Of a stretch of DNA of 60,510 nt, positions 36,054 to 43,554 are shown in pieces (the stretch's first letter is position 1; each line of letters starts with the position of its first letter). The DNA is from Acidiphilium rubrum (GTDB lineage Bacteria > Pseudomonadota > Alphaproteobacteria > Acetobacterales > Acetobacteraceae): contig NZ_FTNE01000023.1 of NCBI RefSeq assembly GCF_900156265.1, forward strand, positions 1 through 60,510. The letters run 5' to 3'. The position numbers were made by a program, and so were the translations under genes. The notes beneath the pieces were generated by a model, which saw only the letters and a program-made list of their open reading frames with translations, was not told where the DNA came from and made no database searches.

Positions 36054-37349
36054 TCACAGAGCGTACCCCTCAAACCCGTGCGCGGGGACGACAACATGTG
36101 GCGAGCGGCGCCGGCTCGCGATCTCGGTCCGGCGCACGGCGAACAGAATCCCGGATGTGATACATTTCTGGATGCAGAAATGCTGCGCGCCGTAGGACGA
36201 GCCTATCTGCGCGAGATCAAAACCCGGTCGCAAAGGCTCGGGCCAGGTCGACCGATTGGACCGCCCAAATTCGGAAGCGGCGACACCGTCGTAATTGCTG
36301 AAGGTCCGCGCGACGACATGACGCGAGGTGCCGGTGATCCGCGCGCATCCTTCGGGGCTGACCCCCGCGACATATAATACGGAGAAGCATTCACGCAGCA
36401 GCGTCGGAATGCCGCGCAGCGGTTTTACAATGCGAAAATCCGGATTGGTCGCAGCCCGATAGACCGTCTCCGCCACCATCTGCAGCCGAGCCTTGGATTG
36501 TGAGTCCAATGCAGCGCCCACCTGAGCCACAAAAGAAGACAAGAGCCGATCGGCACGTGCCGGCGAATAGACCGGAGACGGACATTGAGAGTTCCGCGGC
36601 CGCCCTGAAGACGGCGACTTCCTGCGGCGACGCGCGGGTTTGCGTCGGCGTTCCGGGCACTGCGAGGTTTTTTCTGGAGAAATCGGCGATGGTTGCGGTT
36701 GTGGCACCGGTGGCGACCATCTCAGACCGACAGCTGCATCGGAGTGCTGCGCGGACGACGCGATTTCAGCGAGGAGTGCCGCGCGCATGGAGCCATTGCG
36801 ACCGTAGGGCAATCCCATCCGGCGCAATACGCCCAACAGTTGCGGGCGGGTTCGCGAAACCAGCGCCGCTATGTCAGCAATATCCGTAGCCGCCACGAAT
36901 TTTTCGACGATCAACGCCCGGTCGGAATGCGAGAGATACCGTGCAGATTTATAATGCCTGAGTGCCCGGTCATGAGGTGGCGTGAGTCCCTCGGCCTGCG
37001 CAATCGCTACGACATGCTCGGCTGTAAGCCCAACCCACGCTGCGATCTGATGGCGTCCCGGACCGCGGTCGGGTTGGTGCGCAGATCGTCTGATCATCTG
37101 CAGGGCGACACACCACGCCTGCCGATCAGATAGCGTCGTCGCGGAAACTGGCGTCGGTTCCGGTGCAACCGAGTGATTCGACCGCGGCGCATCCCCCTCC
37201 AGAATCGCCACGGATTCTGCTGATGAAATCGCGCGAACGCCGTTATTCCATATGAACCGGCCTGCGGGTGACCGGTCCTGGCCTTCAAACGCCCACTCGG
37301 GGCGCACCGCATCGATAGAATTCATAGTCTGGATCGTAGCCATGGACAT
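36054..37349 (-). CDS. putative DNA-binding regulator with several HTH-like segments
   Basis: 431 residues, unrecognised. Several segments look like helix-turn-helix units: RHQIAAWVGLTAEHVVAIAQ, DIADIAALVSRTRPQLLGVL and EGCARITGTSRHVVARTFSN. A very basic Arg/Lys/Pro stretch (RRRKPARRRRKSPSSGRPR) separates the first two from the last. No membrane segment is present. ATG 37349 has GGAGG 6 bases upstream; an upstream GTG is less likely. It stands between the divergent transfer operons, where a regulator of the shared motif would be expected. It could also be a replication or relaxation accessory protein. Confidence 0.55.
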   Translation of the reverse strand: MSMATIQTMNSIDAVRPEWAFEGQDRSPAGRFIWNNGVRAISSAESVAILEGDAPRSNHSVAPEPTPVSATTLSDRQAWCVALQMIRRSAHQPDRGPGRHQIAAWVGLTAEHVVAIAQAEGLTPPHDRALRHYKSARYLSHSDRALIVEKFVAATDIADIAALVSRTRPQLLGVLRRMGLPYGRNGSMRAALLAEIASSAQHSDAAVGLRWSPPVPQPQPSPISPEKTSQCPERRRKPARRRRKSPSSGRPRNSQCPSPVYSPARADRLLSSFVAQVGAALDSQSKARLQMVAETVYRAATNPDFRIVKPLRGIPTLLRECFSVLYVAGVSPEGCARITGTSRHVVARTFSNYDGVAASEFGRSNRSTWPEPLRPGFDLAQIGSSYGAQHFCIQKCITSGILFAVRRTEIASRRRSPHVVVPAHGFEGYAL

Positions 37350-37885
37350 ACGAGCCTCCACGGCCGGTCGGAATAGACCGGAATTAAAAAATTCATCCCC
37401 TACAGAGAGTGTGAAACGCAAGCACAAATATTCGGTGCCCCGGAATCGCGGTACAATCGAGTTGCGCTATAGGAACGATACCGCAACGAGCGGTCAATTT
37501 TATCGATTATTAGCTGGAATTTATGACTGACGGGCTGTTATCGTTATCTAAAAAAGTTCTTCGGAGCGCATGATTTGAGTCGCGGTCACCGTCCGGCGTC
37601 CGCCCATGATCATTCCGGTGTCGGACTCGCGAAACAGATGGTTACGGGGTAAGATTCGATCGCGACATGAGGTTCGGCTACGTCAAAGCAGCTACCGATC
37701 GCAATTTGGCGTTGTAATGTTCGTTAATCGCAACAGATAGCGACAAAATCATGACGGTGAAGCCACCTGGGAATTATCACAAGTGTGTGTAATGAAACTA
37801 CATCGTAACGAATAATTGCGGGGTTCGGGCGTTCGGATTCTTTTGTTGCGAATAAGCATAGGTATTCGTCATAAAATAATTCTTC
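37350..37885. other. AT-richer divergent intergenic region
   Basis: About 540 bp between the regulator-like gene and the plus-strand operon, markedly more AT-rich than the coding DNA. It should carry promoters for both sides. I found no convincing ORF and no tRNA. It is one of the better places to look for an origin of transfer, but no nick-site motif was recognised. Confidence 0.45.
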
Positions 37886-37899
37886 CGAGTGGCGATAGC
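37886..37899 (+). promoter_or_regulatory. shared transfer-regulon motif upstream of the plus-strand operon
   Basis: Reads CGAGTGGCGATAGC, 37 nt before the start at 37937, with the AT-rich TCATAAAATAATTCTTC just upstream. Confidence 0.6.
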
Positions 37900-37936
37900 A
37901 GCCGCCATGCCGGGTCAGTCCTGAAAGGAACCCGAC

Positions 37937-38389
37937 ATGGCCAATACACCACATCTCGCCACCAATCCCGCCCTGATCGCGCTTGTTGCCGCTTGTGCTG
38001 GCGCTGTCACGCCAATGATCCAGCCAGCCCGCGCCAACATCGTCATCATCGCCGCCAATACAAAGAGCGCGACTGATGGAACGCTGGCCGGGTCAGCAGT
38101 CGTTCGACCATCGCGTGCCGCCAATGCACCTGCGCTGCCGCCCCGCCATCCCGGATATCCCATCGTCCAGGGGTTTGGTGTTGCGATCCCGCTCGCAACG
38201 GCATTGCCGCTCATCGTTCCACCTTACGTCACCGTCCAATTCGGAACGGGCATCGATCGCGACATGCCCTGCTCTTGGCGCGGCGGGTTGCCCTGGCCTG
38301 CCACGCTGGCAACCGCGCTCGCCCCGCTGGGATTGCACGTGAATGCCACCAAAACCACAGCAAATATCACCATAAAACAAAAAACCTGA
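37937..38389 (+). CDS. exported protein with possible TcpQ/PilL-like C-terminal domain
   Basis: 150 residues with an N-terminal hydrophobic signal (LIALVAACAGAVTPMIQPARA). The C-terminal half, CSWRGGLPWPATLATALAPLGLHVNATKTTANITI, resembles the short W-GG--W--VL domain of toxin-coregulated-pilus Q and PilL-type proteins, which bind secretins. This similarity is from memory and weak. AAAGGAA precedes the ATG. It is the first gene of the plus-strand transfer operon. Confidence 0.6.
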   Translation: MANTPHLATNPALIALVAACAGAVTPMIQPARANIVIIAANTKSATDGTLAGSAVVRPSRAANAPALPPRHPGYPIVQGFGVAIPLATALPLIVPPYVTVQFGTGIDRDMPCSWRGGLPWPATLATALAPLGLHVNATKTTANITIKQKT

Positions 38390-38408
38390 CTACGCGTTTT
38401 TTCGCTTT

Positions 38409-38422
38409 GCACTTGCGATAGC
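38409..38422 (+). promoter_or_regulatory. shared transfer-regulon motif before the 38454 gene
   Basis: Reads GCACTTGCGATAGC, identical to the copy at 51291-51304, 31 nt before the start at 38454, preceded by a T-rich stretch. Confidence 0.65.
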
Positions 38423-38453
38423 GCCCGCCACGCTCCGCGTGAAAGGACCGCTC

Positions 38454-38951
38454 ATGCCTGATTTATTTCCTGAACTGACGCTCGAACGCCACGCCGTCGA
38501 AGCCTGGATCATCCGCTGCTACCCGCAGATCTTCCTCGCCCCGGGCACGATCCTCGCCGACACGCCGGAAGTCGAGTCCAAGGTCCGGGAGGTGGGCAAT
38601 CTGTTCACCGCGGTGTGCACGACAGCGCCCGACACCCTCCCCGCACTCGTTCTCGAACCCGAGACGCTCGATCACCTGCTGACCGGCTTCGCCTGGCTCG
38701 ACCTGCAGCGTCGCACCGCCCTGGTGATCTTCCTCGAACACCTGCCCGATAATATGGGCGAGCGGATCATCAGCGCGATGATCGACGCTGACCCGGACCA
38801 TCGCGGCCGGACGATGCGCGAGACGATCTCCCTGATTCGCCGCGCCGAAACCATCGAGCGAATGACCCAGCCAATCCGCATCGCGGCACTGACCGCCGCA
38901 ACGGCCTCTCAACCCCTCCAGGACCCTTACAATCACAGGACACACCCATGA
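38454..38951 (+). CDS. hypothetical cytoplasmic protein of the transfer operon
   Basis: 165 residues, soluble and acidic, mostly helical (LERHAVEAWIIRCYPQIFLA, FAWLDLQRRTALVIFLEHLP). No family is recognised. ATG 38454 is preceded by AAAGGA; a GTG five codons upstream is less likely. The stop overlaps the next start as ATGA. Confidence 0.6.
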   Translation: MPDLFPELTLERHAVEAWIIRCYPQIFLAPGTILADTPEVESKVREVGNLFTAVCTTAPDTLPALVLEPETLDHLLTGFAWLDLQRRTALVIFLEHLPDNMGERIISAMIDADPDHRGRTMRETISLIRRAETIERMTQPIRIAALTAATASQPLQDPYNHRTHP

Positions 38952-39541
38952 CGCGCTTTCCAGCGGCGCTCCTGATCGCGAGCGCCATCTCCCTGCCCCT
39001 CTCCATCACGGCAAGGGCGGCCACAGGAGCCACAACATCCACCGCCGAGCAGACGGCAGGCTGCGCTGCCATGGCCGCCGGGGCACAGGCCGGCGCTTCG
39101 GCCCAGATCTCCGCCGATTCCAATGTTCTCACCGCACCCAAGCCCGTCACCCAACTGACCTGTCTGTCGAACTTCTTCCACGGCGTCGGGCTCAACCTGA
39201 TGACCTCGATGTTTAGTGCCAGCACATTGACCGCCCTGTTTCAGGATGTGGAGGGGCAGATCTGCGCCAGCGTCAATCAGGCCTGGCAGAACGCAACCTC
39301 CTCGGTCAGCCAGTGCGGCATCTCGATCTCCGGGTTCCAGATCGGCGGCTTCGGGACCACGGGGTTCGGCAATTTCTGCCCGCAACTCTCCTTCGGAGGG
39401 GGCGGCGCCAATCTGCTCGACGTCACCGGATCGCCCAGTCTTGGTGAGACCACAGGTATCTACGTCAACGGAACGTCTCTCATGCCGGATGGGTATCCCC
39501 CTCCGCAGCCCACCCAGGGGAGTGCAGCCAATGGCACATAG
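38948..39541 (+). CDS. exported cysteine-containing protein of the transfer operon
   Basis: 197 residues with a signal peptide (LLIASAISLPLSITARA). The mature part has scattered Cys (AGCAAM, LTCLSNF, GQICASV, SQCGIS, NFCPQ) that could form disulfides, and a Gly-rich segment (IGGFGTTGFGNF). The TrbB-like protein of this cluster would be a natural partner if disulfides form. It is coupled to its upstream gene by ATGA and overlaps the next start by 11 nt. Function is unknown. Confidence 0.6.
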   Translation: MTRFPAALLIASAISLPLSITARAATGATTSTAEQTAGCAAMAAGAQAGASAQISADSNVLTAPKPVTQLTCLSNFFHGVGLNLMTSMFSASTLTALFQDVEGQICASVNQAWQNATSSVSQCGISISGFQIGGFGTTGFGNFCPQLSFGGGGANLLDVTGSPSLGETTGIYVNGTSLMPDGYPPPQPTQGSAANGT

Positions 39542-40769
39542 TTTCAAAACATCGCTCCTCGCCACCGCGGGCGCTGGCATCCTTCTCGGTGCCACGGTCC
39601 TCCAACCGCCCAAGGCCCATGCATTGTTCGGCACCAGCGTCGCCGCACTCATCGCAGCGGTGAATGCGGTCGCAAGCAAAGTCGTCTCGGTCGGCACCGA
39701 CGTGACCAACATGCAGAACGCCATCGAGGGGAAGCTGCAATCCGAATTCGGCTACACCAGCACAGGCGGCGGCAATCTGCGCACGACGCTGCAAAATGGC
39801 TTCAACCAGAACGCCAATTACGCCAAGGCCGCGGTCGGCGCCAACGAGCAGATCGTCGATGGCGCACTGGCAGACCAGGCCACCCAGAACCTGCAGAACC
39901 ACGACATCTCGATCCAGAATAACCATGTCCTGACCCCGCAGGCCTGCAACGCACTGACCAACGGTCAATCGATCGTCGTCGGATCGCATCAGACCGGCAG
40001 CATCGCCAATGATATCGAATCTGTCACCGATCCCGTGACGATCGCCGCCCCGGGCGATCCGTCCTACAACTCGATCAGTGAAGGCGTCGCCTCGATCAAC
40101 GCCTTGCACGACATGCGCTACTGTTCGCCACAGGACATCGCCGCCGGGCTCCATTGCAATAATGGTCTCAGCCCGGACCCGGATGCCGACCAGGCGGCCG
40201 CCAGCCTGCTCGGCGTTGAAACCTATCCAAACCAGACAGCCGCCACCGCCGCCAATGACTACAGCCAGACGCTGATCGAACCCTATGCGCCAGCCGCGCT
40301 GCGCGGCACTGCCCTCACCTCGCTCCGCGGGCAGTTCGCCATCGTCAAACGCCGGCAATACAACGCGCAGATGTCGCTGGCCCGGCGCGTCGCCACAGAC
40401 ATTCAGGCCACCCGCACCCCTAGCGTGGAACTCACCGCCAGCCAACAGGCAGAACAGACCGCGCTCGGCATGCCCCAGACCCAGACCGCGTCCTGGCTCG
40501 GTGCCCTGACCCTCGCCGTCGATCGCCGAGAAAGCAGCACATCCTGGCACACCGCCCTCGAATCCGATCCCAATGCCAAGGCCGTCCTGATCTCGGTCGC
40601 CGACGAACTCGCCCAGAGCAACTACATCGAATTGCACCGGCTGAAATCCCAGCAACAGACCAACCTCCTCCTCGCCAGCCTCCTTGCCGACAAGGCTCAG
40701 GTATTGCTGCCCTCATCGGCCACCCTGCCCACCCCGCAGATCGCCGCGAATTCGGGGACCGGCTCATGA
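39531..40769 (+). CDS. exported transfer-operon protein, VirB5/TrbJ-like in layout
   Basis: 412 residues with a signal peptide (LLATAGAGILLGATVLQPPKAHA). The mature protein opens with a helical, heptad-rich region (VAALIAAVNAVASKVVSVGT). Cys residues follow (PQACNAL, RYCSPQD, LHCNNG), and then a long helical C-terminus. Secreted helical proteins of this kind in transfer operons recall TrbJ/VirB5, but I see no decisive motif. ATG 39531 has GGGGAG upstream. Confidence 0.55.
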   Translation: MAHSFKTSLLATAGAGILLGATVLQPPKAHALFGTSVAALIAAVNAVASKVVSVGTDVTNMQNAIEGKLQSEFGYTSTGGGNLRTTLQNGFNQNANYAKAAVGANEQIVDGALADQATQNLQNHDISIQNNHVLTPQACNALTNGQSIVVGSHQTGSIANDIESVTDPVTIAAPGDPSYNSISEGVASINALHDMRYCSPQDIAAGLHCNNGLSPDPDADQAAASLLGVETYPNQTAATAANDYSQTLIEPYAPAALRGTALTSLRGQFAIVKRRQYNAQMSLARRVATDIQATRTPSVELTASQQAEQTALGMPQTQTASWLGALTLAVDRRESSTSWHTALESDPNAKAVLISVADELAQSNYIELHRLKSQQQTNLLLASLLADKAQVLLPSSATLPTPQIAANSGTGS

Positions 40770-43489
40770 ACGCGCAAACCGAAAACCAGATCCTGAAGGC
40801 CGCCGTCCCCTGTCCGAACGTATTGGAAGAAGCCGGCTGGCAAACCGACGACAACCCGGGCGGTGACGCGTTGGTCTGGCGCGAACGAAATGCGCCGCCG
40901 AGCGCGCCATCCATCGTTACCACCCACAACGGTCAGGGGTTCTTCGTGCCCGGCACGGCGACCAAGGGCGATGTCTTCGATCTGGTCGGCTACCTCGATC
41001 CGGCCCTTGCCTCCTTCCCGGCACGGCGGGCCTCGGTCGCCGGCATGGCCGCTCCGGCGGATCTCGAGCGGGCGCGGGCCGCCATGCCGCCGAATATCAC
41101 CATAACACCCGCGGCGCCCGACGCCGCCAAGCGCAGCAGCTACACAAGGCTCTGGGTCACCCACCACCCACTGAAAGAAGGAAGCCCGGCCCACACCTGG
41201 CTGACCGAACAGCGCGGTATCCATCCGATTGTCGTACAGGCCGCGATCGCTCAGGAGGAATTGCGCGAAGGGCCGAAAGCCACCGTCTGGGCCGCGCACC
41301 GCAACCCGACCGGCGAGTTAACCGGCTGGGATGCCGAAGGACCCGAGTTCAGGAATTTTGCGTCAAACGCAACCAAATCCCTGTTCACCCTTGATGCCGC
41401 CAATGGCAACGCCACCCGCATCGTCGTCGCCGACACCCCGATCGAGGCCATGAGCCTCGCCACGATCGAACGCATGCGCAACGACACGATCTATGCCGCG
41501 GTCAGCGGCACCGTCGGGCGGGAAACGGCCGCAACCCTGCGGGCCTACATCGACCGGATCGATCCCAATACCCTTTCGATCGTTGTCGCCACCCCCACCA
41601 CAGAAGCGGGCAACGCCCTCGCCGAGCGGATCGCCGCCATCGGTCACACCGCCAACTTCGTGCCCGACCGCATTTTCCCCTCCCACGGACAAAAGGACTT
41701 CAACGCCATGCTCACCCGCGACACCATCACACGCGCCCCGGAAAACGACGGCACAGCCGAACCACGCCGCCCGGCCGCAGACCAGACCCAGACGAAACAG
41801 GCCGATTTGAACATCGAGACCATCGAACGCGGCCGGCCACGGGCGGTCAACGAGACCGCTAAACTCAGCGTCGATATCGGCCAGAGCGAGGCCGGTTTTC
41901 ATTACAAGAGTGTGGTGACGCTGAATGGTCGCGACCTCCCCGCCTCCGATTGGAGCCGGGCCTACGCAACCCGCGATGAAGCAAAGGAAACCGCGGCCTT
42001 CAGCGCGGGGCGGGACGTCGAACGCTCGATCGCCGCGGATGCCGGTGGGCGAAGTGCCGCCCCCTCCCCTTCAAGCCAGAACCCGTATCAGCAGGTGCTC
42101 GATGAGATTGGGAAGAGCGCGGCAAGATTGCCCAACACCGCAGAGGGCAGGGACCTCTCCCAGAAGATAGTTGACATCACAGAACGTGCGAAGCAGCCGG
42201 GCGCACTGGACGACCCCGCGGTACAACAGAAAATCGCCTGGGCGATGGCCGATACCGAACGGGCAACCGGCGTCAGAACGAACGTCGGAGACAGAATCCG
42301 TGACGAGTTGCTCACCCTCGCGGTGACGATTCAGGGGTTGAGCGACCCGAGTACGGTCCGACTCATGAAATATACTAACCGGCTCGACAACCAGGACACC
42401 GTCGACGAAATCCGGGATTTTGCGGTGAAGGTCGCCCAGAACAAACCGCCGCAGGTTCAGTCGGGCAACAACATGGTGCTTGCCAAGCTCGAGCAACGTG
42501 TCCTCGACGAGAGCTTGAACCAGACATCACAGCGGCAGTCCTTATCAGCAGACCAGACCGTTGAAACAAGGCAATCGGCGCGCATTGATCAGGAGAGCGC
42601 CCAAGCCCGAACGGCTGAGACGAGAGCTCAGAACGCGCCAGCAGCATCGGAGACCGCCTCGGCATCAGCTGGTCAGGGCGCAACGCAGCGCCCGGTCGTG
42701 CAGGCCACGACGGCAAACGTGAAAGTCACGCCCGGCACGTCGTCCTCCGGACCCGGCTGGCTCGAGACAGTAGCCAACCGGGTGATGGACTCACCGTTAT
42801 TCCGTGGCCCTTCCACGCGGGCCAGCACCAGCAATGGCTCCGCACAAACCGTTGAGCCAGCACCCGCGCCAACCCAACCAGCCCCCTACGCCGATACCAG
42901 TTTCGATCATAAAGGGGCGGTTGCCGGGATCGAGCGGGACCTGATCGTCGAAGATGTTGCCGCGGCCGCCGTGACAGCGGCACAGGCCATCACCAGTCTG
43001 CGGCAGATGATGGGTGGCATCGGTCAGAAGATCGATGCTGCCGCTGAAAACGATCCGGGGGGCTACGCGAACGTCATATCCGGCATGAAACCCGGCGGCC
43101 AGTACGCCGAACTGCGCTCGGAACTCGATGCGCAGATCCAGCAAACCCAAGGCTTCGCCGGCACCTACCAGCAGGCCACCGAAGCCCTCGAAAACTACGC
43201 CACGAGCAGGGTCAGCGCGGAGGAATGGCACCGGACCAATGCCGTAAAGATCAGCGACCTCGACAAGGAACTCGCCCCGGTCGAAAAAGGATTGTTCGAA
43301 TCTCTGCAGAAGTTGCCGGGACTGACCTCGGGACTGAGCATGATCGACGAACTGGCGGAGAAACTCGGGGACGCGATCATCAAGATCATCGACCGCGCAC
43401 GCGCCGCCCTCGGCCTCGGCTCGGGAATGGCCAACGACCCCTCCCCCTCTCCGCAGAACGACCAACGCCCGGGGCCGCGCCCAGGCTGA
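40766..43489 (+). CDS. large TOPRIM-like (primase-type) conjugation protein, motifs degenerate
   Basis: 907 residues. The N-terminal 330 match plasmid primase-like proteins with a DUF3991/TOPRIM layout: a GDVFDLVGYLD segment, WLTEQRGI, then FASNATKSLFTLD and IVVADTPIEAMSLATIERM. The usual TOPRIM Glu is Asp here, and the DxD-type loop reads VVATPTTEAGNALAER without Asp, so catalysis is doubtful. The remaining 550 residues are Gln/Ala/Ser-rich and helical. The start overlaps the upstream stop as ATGA. A role in handling single-stranded transferred DNA is inferred. Confidence 0.7.
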   Translation: MNAQTENQILKAAVPCPNVLEEAGWQTDDNPGGDALVWRERNAPPSAPSIVTTHNGQGFFVPGTATKGDVFDLVGYLDPALASFPARRASVAGMAAPADLERARAAMPPNITITPAAPDAAKRSSYTRLWVTHHPLKEGSPAHTWLTEQRGIHPIVVQAAIAQEELREGPKATVWAAHRNPTGELTGWDAEGPEFRNFASNATKSLFTLDAANGNATRIVVADTPIEAMSLATIERMRNDTIYAAVSGTVGRETAATLRAYIDRIDPNTLSIVVATPTTEAGNALAERIAAIGHTANFVPDRIFPSHGQKDFNAMLTRDTITRAPENDGTAEPRRPAADQTQTKQADLNIETIERGRPRAVNETAKLSVDIGQSEAGFHYKSVVTLNGRDLPASDWSRAYATRDEAKETAAFSAGRDVERSIAADAGGRSAAPSPSSQNPYQQVLDEIGKSAARLPNTAEGRDLSQKIVDITERAKQPGALDDPAVQQKIAWAMADTERATGVRTNVGDRIRDELLTLAVTIQGLSDPSTVRLMKYTNRLDNQDTVDEIRDFAVKVAQNKPPQVQSGNNMVLAKLEQRVLDESLNQTSQRQSLSADQTVETRQSARIDQESAQARTAETRAQNAPAASETASASAGQGATQRPVVQATTANVKVTPGTSSSGPGWLETVANRVMDSPLFRGPSTRASTSNGSAQTVEPAPAPTQPAPYADTSFDHKGAVAGIERDLIVEDVAAAAVTAAQAITSLRQMMGGIGQKIDAAAENDPGGYANVISGMKPGGQYAELRSELDAQIQQTQGFAGTYQQATEALENYATSRVSAEEWHRTNAVKISDLDKELAPVEKGLFESLQKLPGLTSGLSMIDELAEKLGDAIIKIIDRARAALGLGSGMANDPSPSPQNDQRPGPRPG

Positions 43490-43554
43490 TCCTTCATCCC
43501 ACCTCACCCCATCCCATCCCGATCGATCCTGGCCCACCGCAGAGAGAGTCCCCA

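Noticed and set aside
38391-38422. The shared motif as a sigma-54 promoter
   Set aside because: CACTTGC looked like a -12 element, but the required GG about 10 bases upstream is missing in most copies.
39480-40655. A 391-codon minus-strand frame opposite the 412-residue exported protein
   Set aside because: Gly/Asp-rich antisense artefact; the plus-strand gene has a signal peptide, SD and operon overlap.
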